Assembly (NCBI GenBank): GCA_030693065.1 | Contig: JAUYBL010000015.1 | Span: 17,830 to 81,829 of the forward strand | Direction: 5' to 3' | Source of the DNA: Methylococcaceae bacterium | Lineage (GTDB): Bacteria; Pseudomonadota; Gammaproteobacteria; Methylococcales; Methylomonadaceae | DNA length: 64,000 nucleotides | Shown: one piece after another, positions 53,366 through 62,971 of the stretch | How the letters are laid out: each line of letters opens with the position of its first letter | Numbering within the stretch: position 1 is the stretch's first letter | Position numbers and translations under genes: made by a program | The notes under the pieces: generated by a model | What the model was told of the DNA's origin: nothing | What the model saw: the letters and a program-made list of their open reading frames with translations, nothing else | Databases searched by the model: none

Positions 53366-54382
53366 TTACAATGCTTGAAGAAACTCCATCAATGCGTCAT
53401 CAGCTGGGTGATAGCGGCAAATTTGTGTTTCGGGTTCTTGAAGTCTCGCCAACGCCTTTTCCTTCATCGCTAAATCGGCCTCGACATAGCGATGTGTAGT
53501 AGTTGTACTCTCGTGTCCAAGCCATAAAGCAATCACATTAAAAGCAACACCCGACTGTAACAGATGCATGGCGGTCGTATGCCTGATGGAGTGTGGAGAG
53601 ATACTTCGTTTGCTGAGGCTGATATGTACCTGGGCTGCACGAGCAACTGCGATGTTTAATCGCTGGGTGACGTTAAAACGCGTCATCGGATTAGCATCTC
53701 TGTTTGGCAATAACGCGGCGTCTTTACCCAGCGAGGGATTGCGCTTCAGCCAAGCTCGGATTGCCTGAACCGTACTCTTCCATAATGGTGTCGAGCGTTG
53801 TTTACGGCCCTTGCCACGCAGATGTACGCAGGCGGATTCATCCAAAATGACATCACCTACCTTAACACCTATGATTTCTGAGACTCGCGCACCGGTGTTG
53901 TAAAGCATGGTTAGTAGCAGATGGTCACGTTGCGAAGTCCAGGTATCACCGGGTTCACCTATCACTGCCAACATTTCCTCTCTGGTCATGAAGCCTAGCA
54001 TCGGGCGTTCGAAACGCTTCATGGGCACTCCTAGCGCCTGTTCAATAACGAAGAAAGAAGATATATCGCGCCGTGCAGCAAATTTCAGGAACGCACGCAA
54101 CGCCGTCAGCCTCAGGTTACGACTACGCACCGAGTTTTGCCGTTCTTGTTCCAGATGATCCAGAAATGCCAGGATCAACTCCGGCGTAATGTCGCTAAGG
54201 TTCAGTGCTGTCGGCATTTTGCCCAGGCGATGCTGCGCAAAATCCAGGAACAACAGCATGGCATCCCGATAAGAAGCAACCGTGCGAGGGCTCAAGGCGC
54301 GTTGCGTCACTAGATACTCGGTAAAAAACTGCTGTACCAGCGATGCAAACGATACAGGTCTAGGTGCCGTCGTTTCAGTCAT
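53366..54382 (-). CDS. ritC: RIT tyrosine recombinase, third gene
   Basis: A 338-residue tyrosine recombinase. The N-terminal SAM-like domain (FFTEYLVTQRALSPRTVASYRD) is followed by the catalytic domain with Arg in NTGARVSEIIGVKVGDV, HSIRHTTAMHLL, LGHESTTTTHRY and the nucleophile Tyr in the last motif (HRYVEAD). All catalytic residues R-H-R-H-Y appear present. It is the last of three genes and overlaps ritB by 8 bases. The trio probably acts as one complex. Confidence 0.9.
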   Translation of the reverse strand: MTETTAPRPVSFASLVQQFFTEYLVTQRALSPRTVASYRDAMLLFLDFAQHRLGKMPTALNLSDITPELILAFLDHLEQERQNSVRSRNLRLTALRAFLKFAARRDISSFFVIEQALGVPMKRFERPMLGFMTREEMLAVIGEPGDTWTSQRDHLLLTMLYNTGARVSEIIGVKVGDVILDESACVHLRGKGRKQRSTPLWKSTVQAIRAWLKRNPSLGKDAALLPNRDANPMTRFNVTQRLNIAVARAAQVHISLSKRSISPHSIRHTTAMHLLQSGVAFNVIALWLGHESTTTTHRYVEADLAMKEKALARLQEPETQICRYHPADDALMEFLQAL

Positions 54383-55370
54383 GACTCACCTCCGGTATGT
54401 GGGCAAAAGCGTCGAACTTGTCTGCGGCCCCCGCCATGAGCTCAGGAATCCCCGTGAGATACCAGTAAGTGTTTGTCACCATGGCATGCCCCACATACGT
54501 GGACAAGGCCAACATCTGCTGATCGACATCTAACCCTTGGGCCTGCCAGAGTAGTACGCGACGGACAATAAAGGTGTGCCTTAAATCATGGATGCGTGGG
54601 CCATTGTGGGCACCACGATTGATCCAGCCCAATTGACTTCGTAAGCTAATGAAGACGCGATCGACTTGTTTCAGACTGAGCGGTTGTCCTAACCGTCGCC
54701 CACGCGCACCCACGAAAAACCGCGATTCATCTGACACCTGGATATAACGGTTGCGTAGCAACTGATACTGCCTAAGTGCCTCTAAAGTGCTGGGGTGGAG
54801 CGGCACATAGCGTGATTTGGCAAATTTGGTTTTTCGTATGTTTAGCAATCCGGATTTGAGGTCGACATCCAAATCCAGCAAATGCAAGGCTTCGGAAACT
54901 CGCAGGCCAGTGGAAGCGATTAAACCGAACAGCGTCTCGTAAGTGGCGGCACGCAATCCTGGAATATATGAATCTAGTTTATGGGCGGCCGCCAGCAAAT
55001 CGATGATCTCCTGCTCACTATAGATATGCGGTGTCAAGCGCTGACCAATTCGACCAAAGATACTGTCGTCCGGCACCTCAGTACGGGGTTCAAACTGTTG
55101 TAGGTAACGACAAAACGAGCGTAAATTCTTCAAACGTCGCGCCCAAGTGGACGGTTTGCCTGTATTACCTTGGTCTTGCCTGGCCCAGTCAGCCATTAGC
55201 TCGACTGTTAGCGGTGCTTGGCTGTTAAGGGCATCAACGTATCGAGCAAAGCTGAGAATCGAATAGCCCGGCGTACGCAAACCAAAACCTAGTTGTCGCC
55301 GTTCATTCAAGTAATTGGTGGCATGTGTTTGCAGGGTGATACGCGTATTCATAACGCACTCCCTGGCCAA
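54375..55370 (-). CDS. ritB: RIT tyrosine recombinase, second gene
   Basis: A 331-residue tyrosine recombinase. The catalytic domain has the Arg motif ASTGLRVSEALHLLDLDV near residue 153, HDLRHTFIVRRVLLW near 268, and YVGHAMVTNTYWYL near 303 with the likely nucleophile Tyr. The N-terminal binding domain has ARYVDALNSQAPLTVELM. It overlaps its neighbours on both sides (8 bases with ritC, 22 bases with ritA), typical for RIT elements. Confidence 0.9.
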   Translation of the reverse strand: MARECVMNTRITLQTHATNYLNERRQLGFGLRTPGYSILSFARYVDALNSQAPLTVELMADWARQDQGNTGKPSTWARRLKNLRSFCRYLQQFEPRTEVPDDSIFGRIGQRLTPHIYSEQEIIDLLAAAHKLDSYIPGLRAATYETLFGLIASTGLRVSEALHLLDLDVDLKSGLLNIRKTKFAKSRYVPLHPSTLEALRQYQLLRNRYIQVSDESRFFVGARGRRLGQPLSLKQVDRVFISLRSQLGWINRGAHNGPRIHDLRHTFIVRRVLLWQAQGLDVDQQMLALSTYVGHAMVTNTYWYLTGIPELMAGAADKFDAFAHIPEVSHD

Positions 55371-56623
55371 GGCAAGGCCACCGCAGTAAGATTTTTACTA
55401 TCGAGTTTGGCATATACCAGAGTGGTATTAAGCGAGCGATGCCGCAAGACATCCGCCACCTCTTTGAGGGAACTGCCACCCGCCAATAATCGGTTGGCCA
55501 GGGTGTGCCGCAGAAGATGTGAACGCGTATAGGGCAAGCCTGCGCGAGCATAAGCTTGGCGTATCGATTTACGGATCAGATCAGGGCCGACAGGTTGATC
55601 GCGTGGGGCGACGTTACGGACAAATACAGCTCGGTTACTGGTGACCGGTCGTTCAAATTTTAGGTAATCGGCAATCGCTTGACCGGTTGCCGCTGGCAAG
55701 GGCATGACATCTTCACGACGACCTTTGGTTCCTCGCAGCCTAATCGTTGCCGCGCACCAGTCAATATCATCAAGACCAAGATTAGCAATCTCACTGCTGC
55801 GCAAACCAAGATCCAGCGCGCAATGCACGATGGCTGCGGTTCTGCGAGCCGCGGTACCATCATACGCAAGCGCCGCCAATAAACGGTCGACTTCGTTATT
55901 GCTCAATGTCTTCGGAAGCATCGCTTGTTGCCAGTTGGCCGGAAAGCTGGTGACGCCAATCAGCTGGTGTACCTGATCACCCAGCGTGGCACGATAACGA
56001 AAATAGCTACGTAATGCCGAGATTGGCGCACTAATACTGGCAGATACCCGGCAACGCGCGCTTTGGTTGGCGACAAACTTGCGTATGTCGTCGGGTTTAA
56101 TAGCACAAATTTCAACAGCGCGATCGGCAAACTGCCCGAAAAGCAGGCAGCGAATGATAGCAATATAGTGTTTACGTGTTTTCGGGGCGAGTCCTCGAAC
56201 GTGATTCATATGATCATCAAATCGTCGTAACTCCTCATCCACAGGTGTTAGCCCTATTGATGGATCAGCAATAACTGCATGGGCACGCAGCAGCACAAGC
56301 AGATGCCCAAGTGCGGCATGCAAATCTTTCCGGTCGTGGAATACAGGCTGTTCGCAATCACAGTGGGGCAGATGATCATTAAGAAATTGTTGGATCAGCG
56401 TCTCATTGATGTTTTTGATATCGATATTGCACTGGCTAAGCCAGTGTGCAAAGTGGGTCAGGCCGGCAAGGTAATTATTAATGGTGTTTGATGCATAGCG
56501 GCAGTCAAACAAATGCAGCATGAAAGCATCAACGTGGGGAGCTAATTGGCTTTCTAGGAGCCATGTTAATGTGTGGTCGTGGGCAGAGTTCATTAGAACC
56601 TCCTGAGGTGAGTGAGTTTTCAC
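55349..56623 (-). CDS. ritA: RIT tyrosine recombinase, first gene
   Basis: A 424-residue tyrosine recombinase, the longest of the trio as usual for RitA. Motifs are LDLGLRSSEIANLGLDDID near residue 272 (catalytic Arg), RSHLLRHTLANRLLAGGSS near 364 and VLRHRSLNTTLVYAKLD near 390 with the nucleophile Tyr. The long N-terminal part contains CDCEQPVFHDRKD. A ribosome binding site (AGGAGG) lies about 6 bases before ATG 56623. Confidence 0.9.
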   Translation of the reverse strand: MKTHSPQEVLMNSAHDHTLTWLLESQLAPHVDAFMLHLFDCRYASNTINNYLAGLTHFAHWLSQCNIDIKNINETLIQQFLNDHLPHCDCEQPVFHDRKDLHAALGHLLVLLRAHAVIADPSIGLTPVDEELRRFDDHMNHVRGLAPKTRKHYIAIIRCLLFGQFADRAVEICAIKPDDIRKFVANQSARCRVSASISAPISALRSYFRYRATLGDQVHQLIGVTSFPANWQQAMLPKTLSNNEVDRLLAALAYDGTAARRTAAIVHCALDLGLRSSEIANLGLDDIDWCAATIRLRGTKGRREDVMPLPAATGQAIADYLKFERPVTSNRAVFVRNVAPRDQPVGPDLIRKSIRQAYARAGLPYTRSHLLRHTLANRLLAGGSSLKEVADVLRHRSLNTTLVYAKLDSKNLTAVALPWPGSAL

Positions 56624-56651
56624 TTCAGGACGCCGGCAAAACTATGTCAAG

Positions 56652-57959
56652 TTAATACCTTGAAAGCTTGGCTTTTAAGCCAATGAAATTGAACTTGGTG
56701 GCAAGCGGCGTTCGGTAATCTGCACATAGTTTGGTACTACACATAGGGGTGCGGTGCGCTTCATCGGTGATCACAATCACGTCATCACGTTCGGTATATG
56801 GGTTATTCGGATCAACTTTTTGATTGAACTTCTGGATCAGCGAAAACACATAGGCTTTTTGCTGGCCTAACAAAGCCTGTAAATGAGCACCGTTGGCTGC
56901 ACGGCACGGGTCTTTATCGTTATCCACCAAACCGCAACCGCCAAAGGTTTTATAAATCTGGGTGTCCAAATCTTCACGGTCGGTGAGTACCACAAAACTG
57001 TAATTACCGCCGAGTTTGCGATGAACTTTACGGGCAAAAAACACAATCGAGTACGACTTACCTGAACCTTGGGTATGCCAGAACACGCCCAATTTTCCCA
57101 AACGGGCTTTACGATCTTTGACGGCGGCAACGGCACGGTTAACACCCAAAAATTGGTGATTACGGGCAACAATTTTCACCATCTTTCCGGCGCTTTCATC
57201 AAACAAGATAAAGTTCTCAACAATATCCAGCAGATTAACTTTGCTGCAGGTGCCTTTAAGCAAGGTTTCCATATCCACCACACCGGCACTGTCTTCCTGC
57301 AGGCGTTTCCAGTCGTTAAAATGTTCAAACTTACTGGTGATAGAGCCCATTTTGGCATCCACACCATTGGCTAAAATGATAAAGGCATTGTGGTGGAACA
57401 AATGCTGCACGGTGTCCTTGTAATCGGCAAAGTTCTGTTCGTAGGCCGCCTTAATGTCCTTATGCAGGTTTTTTAGCTCCATGAAGACCAACGGAATACC
57501 ATTCACAAACCCGACCACATCGGCTCGACGTCGGTACAAGTCGCCCCTGATCCAGAACTCGCGGACCACCAGAAAATGATTATTCTCCGGATGATCAAAA
57601 TCAAACAGGCGCAGGCGTTTTTTAACTCGTTCGCCTTTGTCGTTACGGAAGCTAACCTCCACACCGTTTTTATGCAGCTTGTCTTTATCGCGGTTGGTAG
57701 CCAGTAGCACCGAACTTGAACTCACTTCAGTGATAATTCGCAAAGCATCCTGATAAGCCTCCTGCGGCAAACCAGGGTTTAGCTCCATCAACTTCTCGCC
57801 CAAATAGCGGGTTAGCACCACCTCACTATCATGGCTACGGCCTAACGTTCCCTCTCTGCCAAAGACTTCATCCATCGCAAAAATGGACTCATCCCAGCTC
57901 AGTTCGTTACGTAAATAATCAGCGGTGGTGGTTTGTACCAGGGTGTCTTCGTTATACAT
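56652..57959 (-). pseudogene. hsdR: hsdR, type I restriction subunit, truncated by the RIT element
   Basis: The first 404 residues are a normal HsdR N-terminus: nuclease domain with GFVNGIPLVFMELKN (the PD-ExK-type Asp/Glu/Lys residues near 155-170), helicase Walker A FWHTQGSGKSYSIVFF near 297, and DDVIVITDEAHRT (DEAH box at 399-402). After Thr404 (codon at 56748-56750) the reading frame enters the RIT end, adding 31 unrelated residues before the stop. About 600 residues of the motor and C-terminal domains are lost and are not found to the left of the RIT element. Restriction activity is almost certainly gone. Confidence 0.9.
56715..56749 (-). repeat. Right terminal inverted repeat of the RIT element
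   Basis: On the minus strand: CCCCTATGTGTAGTACCA then AACTATGTGCAGATTAC. It begins directly after the hsdR codon Thr404. Confidence 0.8.
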
Positions 57960-58968
57960 CGCTTTCCTTGTTTCCCTTAGTCTGAACTTGCCAATACCCG
58001 CCTTTAGCAGAACCCATGCGCTTTAAGAGACCTTGCTGTTGCAGCTTTTGCAGATGACGCTCAATAGTGCGGGAGCTGACACCTAACTGGGTAGCCAGCG
58101 TGGGTATGGTCAGCTCGGGGTTTTGCTGTAACGCTTGTACAATGGCTAGTGGCGTTTTCCCCGACAGTTTTACCGACATTTCTCCCGACATGGTTGACGG
58201 TGATGATGCAATCCCTGTCTGCAATGCCTGCGCTAACGCGTCCAACATAAATTCAACAAATATGGTGCAATCACTGGCTAAATCAGCAACGCCCAGCACC
58301 CGATAATATTCGTTTTGCTGGTCACGGATAATGCTTTCAACCGGCAAATACGCCATTTCTGCTCGCCATTGGCTTAGGATCAAGGTTTGCCACAAGCGGC
58401 CCAGTCGGCCATTCCCGTCACTGAAGGGATGTATGAATTCAAACTCGTAATGAAACACGCAACTGGCTATCAGTGGATGGGCATCTGTTGTGGCTAGCCA
58501 CCCAAGCAAATCCACCATTAAGCGGGGAATTTGTGCAGCAGGCGGCGCCATATGTACCAATTCTTTTCCTCGAAAAATGCCGACGCCACCACTACGCCAC
58601 TGTCCGGCATTATCAATCAGGCCCACCATCAAGCGTTCATGCGCCGCCAGCAAATGCTCGCCGTTGGTAGCTTGCCAATGGGGTAACTGTTCGTAAGCAG
58701 CAAAGGCATTACGCACTTCCTGAATTTCTCGTGGCAAGCCGAGTACCTGTTTGCCTTCCAGAATAGCGGTGACTTGTTCCAGCGAGAGGCTGTTATGTTC
58801 TATAGCCAGCGATGCTTGAATGGTACGGAGGCGGTTATCGCGCCTCAGTTGCGGGGATAATGCACCTTGATGACTGGCCGACCAACGACCCAGCAATTCA
58901 CTGATTTCAGCAACGGCATTGAAGATGTTTGCCGTAATGCTATAGGGAGGTTGGTAGCCTTGGCTCAT
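57952..58968 (-). CDS. Fic-family protein with C-terminal winged helix
   Basis: A 338-residue Fic protein, which transfers AMP (or another nucleotide) to target proteins. The active-site motif HPFSDGNGRLGR is complete (residues 180-191). An N-terminal inhibitory-type motif S53-x-A-I-E57-H-N (SLAIEHNSLSLEQV) is present, so it is probably autoinhibited. The C-terminus has a helix-turn-helix, ELTIPTLATQLGVSSRTIERHLQKL (residues about 280-310), suggesting DNA binding. It lies between hsdS and hsdR with 4- and 8-base overlaps, which ties it to the restriction operon. Confidence 0.93.
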   Translation of the reverse strand: MSQGYQPPYSITANIFNAVAEISELLGRWSASHQGALSPQLRRDNRLRTIQASLAIEHNSLSLEQVTAILEGKQVLGLPREIQEVRNAFAAYEQLPHWQATNGEHLLAAHERLMVGLIDNAGQWRSGGVGIFRGKELVHMAPPAAQIPRLMVDLLGWLATTDAHPLIASCVFHYEFEFIHPFSDGNGRLGRLWQTLILSQWRAEMAYLPVESIIRDQQNEYYRVLGVADLASDCTIFVEFMLDALAQALQTGIASSPSTMSGEMSVKLSGKTPLAIVQALQQNPELTIPTLATQLGVSSRTIERHLQKLQQQGLLKRMGSAKGGYWQVQTKGNKESDV

Positions 58969-60095
58969 ACGCTGATGGTTCCGTTCATAAGGCGGGGGAG
59001 CAATAAATCACGGGTTTCGGCAAGCTTAATATTCATTAATGATAATTTATCTACTTGCTCAAAAACCTTTGACGCTGATTCGGTAAATTCTTCGAGTAGA
59101 GTTTCAGAAGGCTTTAAAAATGGTATCTGCTTAAACGTATCAACGACAATTGCATCAAATACTGCTCCACTTGCTCTTGCCTTAAATTGCTCAATTGACG
59201 CTTTAAGTGAAGAATACAAAAATTGCTGGCTGATATTCCCTTTAGCAATTAACGCATAACATGACTGATTCATGGACATTGGCCTTTGTGCAAAACTCAG
59301 TTTACCAACAGTACCTCTGGCGGTGATAAATACAGTATATTTTGGGTAAAGACGACTATTGCATTTTGATAGGCCAATTTCAGTGATCGTTTTTTCAGTT
59401 GAATATGTAAACGCACATTTAGTAGTATCTTTTGGAGTAAAAAATGGAATTTCCCCATTCCAATACTCATTCACCGTTGTTTTTGGAGTCCCACCACTTA
59501 GCACCTCCATTACGTTACTTGCCGTGGTACGCTCCCAGCCCACCGGCACACCATCAACAATCTTGACATGCTCATGACCGGGGAAACGCAGGTGAACAAA
59601 CCACTCCTGATACAACAACCGCGCTGATTCTTCCAAAAGATGAATTCTGCGACGGTTGTTTTCTATGAGATCGTCGTAGTTTTGAAGTATTTCTAAGATC
59701 CGTTTTTGTATGCCTATATCTGGCAACTTGATTGGCAAATCATAAGCTCTATCCCTATTTAAACCCGGAACAGCAGCATCCGAATTCAAAGAGGGTAACG
59801 GAAGACTTTTAAGAAGATAGTAAGCAAACCGGAGGTCAACTTTTTCAGGAGCCGTTTTAACGTAATAAACTGTATCGATCGGAAAGAAATTATCCTTTTC
59901 ATAAAATACTGAACCTACTGTGCCTTTGCGGCCAACTATCACTCCAGGGCCATCAACTAGCGATTGACTATTGTAACCTCCGACTCCCCCAGAACCATAC
60001 ACAGGCACATTGCCAGCCTTTCTGACACTATCTGGAAGTGACTTGCCATAGATAAGTTCAACTGCGTCTCTTAATTTGCAAGGCGTAAAGCTCAT
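58965..60095 (-). CDS. hsdS: Type I restriction-modification specificity subunit
   Basis: A 376-residue specificity subunit with two target-recognition domains (about residues 1-150 and 180-340), each followed by a conserved helix: LPDIGIQKRILEILQNYDDLIENNRRRIHLLEE near 125 and KPSETLLEEFTESASKVFEQVDKL near 330. These set the sequence recognised by the methylase and nuclease. It overlaps hsdM by 4 bases and the fic gene by 4 bases. It is intact. Confidence 0.93.
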   Translation of the reverse strand: MSFTPCKLRDAVELIYGKSLPDSVRKAGNVPVYGSGGVGGYNSQSLVDGPGVIVGRKGTVGSVFYEKDNFFPIDTVYYVKTAPEKVDLRFAYYLLKSLPLPSLNSDAAVPGLNRDRAYDLPIKLPDIGIQKRILEILQNYDDLIENNRRRIHLLEESARLLYQEWFVHLRFPGHEHVKIVDGVPVGWERTTASNVMEVLSGGTPKTTVNEYWNGEIPFFTPKDTTKCAFTYSTEKTITEIGLSKCNSRLYPKYTVFITARGTVGKLSFAQRPMSMNQSCYALIAKGNISQQFLYSSLKASIEQFKARASGAVFDAIVVDTFKQIPFLKPSETLLEEFTESASKVFEQVDKLSLMNIKLAETRDLLLPRLMNGTISV

Positions 60096-62245
60096 ATCCC
60101 CAATTCCTCAAAGTTCCGAACAATCTGCGCCGCCAATTCAGCCGCTTCTTCGTTGAGTCCTTTGAGTTCGATATGGATGTCACGTAGAGATTCTTCAAAA
60201 TCAAAGTCTTCATCCATTTCTTCCGGGGCAACGCCGACATACCGACCTGGCGTCAAGCTCCAGTCGGCAGCTTCGATGTCCTTGACGTCCACCAACTTAA
60301 CCAAACCTTCAACATCAATCAGTTTGCCATCGGGAAAACGTGATACTAACCAGTGAGCATGTTTGTAGAAGTAACGCACCTGTTTGAGTTGTTCAACCGC
60401 CAGTATGCGGGCGTTATCGGCGGCTTTTTTCAGGCTGTTTTTGCGGGTGCCATTGATGGTGCCGTTATCCCAAAGCGCGTTGTCTTTAGCATTATGTTCT
60501 TGTTCGCAATGGTCTATCAGACGAGTGGCAAGCTTGTAGCTCAAGTCAATTTCTTTGAGTAAATCACGGCTTTGATCGGCCAAGTCGGCAATGATCCGGT
60601 CGGTTTCGATAAATGTCAGCAGATCCTTAGGGGTGGTGAAGCGGTTTTGGTGCCAGTGTTGTTGGGCATTAGCCGTTGCCTGAGAAAACTTTGCCCAGCT
60701 ATCCGTAACCTGTTGCATCGTCGTTAGCCATTCGCTGTATATGCCGATATGCGCTGCGGCTTCAGTTAATGCTTTGTCCAAATGGGCAATAAAAGGCTTA
60801 ACAATTTCATGTAAGGCTTGCATCGCCGCAATAAAGTCCGGAACAGGTTGCGCCTGATCGGCTTCGGACAAATGGCAGGCATTCGCCTCACGTAATACGC
60901 TATCGACATAGCTTTGCAGCAGTTCCACAAATCGCTCTGTTTGCCCCCGATACAACCAAACAATCGCGCTAAGGTTGTGCAATTGCTCAGGGCTGAAGTC
61001 CATGATCTTACGAGTGACTTTTCGATAGACGTTGCGAGCATCGATCATCAGCACTTTGTCTTGATGCTGAATGGGTTTGGCTTTGTTTAAAAACCACAGC
61101 TGACAAGGCACACTTCGGGTGTAAAAGAAGTTGCCGCGAATATCGATCATAGCGTCGACATGGCCGGTTTTGACCAGTTGCTCACGTACTTTAGCTTCTT
61201 CACGCCCTGCACTGGATGACTGCGATGACATCACAAAACCCGCTCTGCCCGTTTTGTTCAAATAGCTGTAGAAGTATTGAATCCACAAGTAGTTGGCGTT
61301 GGGTACTTTTTTGTTTTTGTTGATGCCAGGCAAGCCAAACGGTAAACGCGGGTCGTTTTTGACTTTTTCGGCATCGACTTCATCGACATTAAAGGGCGGA
61401 TTAGCCATCACATAATCGACCGTACCAAACAGGCCATCATGCGGATCGTTGTAGTAAGTAATCGCCGGTTCACCGCCTGCGATATTGCCTTCCAGGCCAT
61501 GAACAGCCAGGTTCATTTTGCCTAAGCGGGTGGTGACTCGGTTTTTTTCATGCCCGTAAAAGGTAAGTTGATTGGGATTTTTCTGATGGTGCTCCATAAA
61601 ATGCGCACTCTGCACAAACATACCGCCAGAACCGCAAGCCGGATCAAAAATCTTACCGTGGTCGGGTTCGATTACATTAACGATCAATTGCACCAGTGAC
61701 ACCGGCGTAAAGAACTCGCCACCATCATGCGCCCCTTGCCCGGCAAATTCAGTCAAAAAGTATTCGTAGATGCGGCCAAAAATATCGCCAGTGGCTTTTT
61801 TCAGTTCATCTGGGTTAAGAGCACGCAGCAATTGGCCCAATACATCATTGGGGATGGTGCGGAATTCCTGTTTGGGTAATTGCCCGCTCAAGTTGCTGTA
61901 ATCGGCTTCAATGGCTTCCATCGCCTGGATGATGGCTTCGGCACGGTCATCGGCATCGGTAAGTGCAACTAAACGATCAAACTGGGCTTCCGGCTTAAGG
62001 TAAATCGCGCTTTTTTGCGAAAAATCCTCTTTGGTGACATCTCGGGTTTTACCACCACGGCTGGGCAGGTTGGCGACAATTTCGTCTTTAACACCTAAAA
62101 AACGGCTATAGGCATGACGTAAGAAAATAAGCCCCATAACCGGCAGGAAGTATTCGTTACTGGCCAATTCAGAATTACTGCGTAAGGTATCTGCGGCTTT
62201 CCACAGGCGTTTTTCAATTGCTTCTATGTTTTCTAGCTGAGCCAT
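60092..62245 (-). CDS. hsdM: Type I restriction-modification DNA methyltransferase subunit
   Basis: A 717-residue N6-adenine methyltransferase. The N-terminal HsdM domain (residues 5-150) has LWKAADTLRSNSELASNEYFLPVMGLIFLRHAY. The SAM-binding motif DPACGSGGMFVQS starts at residue 201, and the catalytic NPPF is at 282-285 (ANPPFNVDEVD). The C-terminus is longer than in EcoKI-type HsdM (about 530 residues) and ends with coiled coil. With hsdS intact, DNA modification without restriction is likely. Confidence 0.94.
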   Translation of the reverse strand: MAQLENIEAIEKRLWKAADTLRSNSELASNEYFLPVMGLIFLRHAYSRFLGVKDEIVANLPSRGGKTRDVTKEDFSQKSAIYLKPEAQFDRLVALTDADDRAEAIIQAMEAIEADYSNLSGQLPKQEFRTIPNDVLGQLLRALNPDELKKATGDIFGRIYEYFLTEFAGQGAHDGGEFFTPVSLVQLIVNVIEPDHGKIFDPACGSGGMFVQSAHFMEHHQKNPNQLTFYGHEKNRVTTRLGKMNLAVHGLEGNIAGGEPAITYYNDPHDGLFGTVDYVMANPPFNVDEVDAEKVKNDPRLPFGLPGINKNKKVPNANYLWIQYFYSYLNKTGRAGFVMSSQSSSAGREEAKVREQLVKTGHVDAMIDIRGNFFYTRSVPCQLWFLNKAKPIQHQDKVLMIDARNVYRKVTRKIMDFSPEQLHNLSAIVWLYRGQTERFVELLQSYVDSVLREANACHLSEADQAQPVPDFIAAMQALHEIVKPFIAHLDKALTEAAAHIGIYSEWLTTMQQVTDSWAKFSQATANAQQHWHQNRFTTPKDLLTFIETDRIIADLADQSRDLLKEIDLSYKLATRLIDHCEQEHNAKDNALWDNGTINGTRKNSLKKAADNARILAVEQLKQVRYFYKHAHWLVSRFPDGKLIDVEGLVKLVDVKDIEAADWSLTPGRYVGVAPEEMDEDFDFEESLRDIHIELKGLNEEAAELAAQIVRNFEELGI

Positions 62246-62271
62246 AATGGTTTGTTTAATGCCTGTAGTGA

Positions 62272-62466
62272 TTACTGTGGATTTTCGCTGTTAAAAAGAG
62301 TTGGCTGCTCGGAAATGGCAATATTGTGCAGCTTGCAATAATCACGAATCATCACCTCCACCATATTAGTGAGGCTACGATGCTCATGTTCTGCCAACAA
62401 GCGTAATCCTTCCTTAATATTGGGATCAACACGTAAGGTTAACGTGACAGATTTTGTGGTTGTCAT
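62272..62466 (-). CDS. Ribbon-helix-helix DNA-binding protein
   Basis: A 64-residue protein with the CopG/MetJ-like ribbon-helix-helix layout: strand VTLTLRVDPNIKEGL (residues 6-20) and two helices up to IRDYCKLH. It begins the restriction operon (26 bases before hsdM) and may repress it. An inverted repeat that could be its operator lies 39 bases upstream of its ATG (62505-62521). It could also be an antitoxin-like partner, but no toxin gene lies beside it. Confidence 0.8.
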   Translation of the reverse strand: MTTTKSVTLTLRVDPNIKEGLRLLAEHEHRSLTNMVEVMIRDYCKLHNIAISEQPTLFNSENPQ

Positions 62467-62971
62467 GGGCTAACACCTCAAGTTAGTATTACAGTCGAAT
62501 TGTAGTGCAAATATACTGCACATTAGTACACTTAACATATTATTCTGTGAAGCTTTTTCGAATCAATATGCCGTAAAAAATAATGAAATTCAGGTTTCCG
62601 AGATTAATGCGTATATTAATTTTATTACCGAACACACCGAATCTAGCGTTCATAATTTATAAGCTTATAAGTAATATTTTTCAAAAACGTCTCTAAAAAT
62701 ACCCATAGTGTAAGACAAAAAAAACGAAAAACAATTGGATATTACTTTATTAAGATAACAATGGTTAATATAAAATTATGCAATATAAATAAGAAATTAT
62801 TATAACAGCGAACACTTTCAAACTGTTGAATTGTGAATAGCAGTGTAATTATTAGTTTTTAAATAAAAATCATTGATATTTTTATTATTTATAATAATCG
62901 ACTAATGTTTACATAAAAATAAACTATACTGATAAATATTTTTAGATTCTAACTGATCATTAGGAGAATAA
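62467..62971. other. AT-rich intergenic region of about 500 bases
   Basis: Composition changes sharply to very AT-rich from about 62520 to 62970. It has the operator-like dyad at 62505-62521 and presumably the promoters of the RHH gene (minus) and the AAA gene (plus), but no gene. Such regions are frequent in horizontally acquired islands. Confidence 0.55.
62505..62521. promoter_or_regulatory. Candidate operator upstream of the RHH gene
   Basis: GTGCA and TGCAC form a dyad with a seven-base spacer (GTGCAAATATACTGCAC). Nearby words TTAGTATTAC and ATTAGTACAC repeat each other. This fits a small RHH repressor site. Confidence 0.45.

Larger units (their letters stand above)
53269..56749 (-). mobile_element. 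RIT element (recombinase in trio) inserted in hsdR
   Basis: Three overlapping tyrosine recombinase genes lie in one direction between two related ends, which is the definition of a RIT element. Left end (plus strand, 53269 inwards) and right end (minus strand, 56749 inwards) share CCCCTATGTGTAGT-n-CC-n-AACTATGTGCA, 29 bases with two differences. The right end follows exactly the codon for Thr404 of hsdR. The left end is preceded by two 26-bp tandem repeats rather than by the rest of hsdR. Confidence 0.88.
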
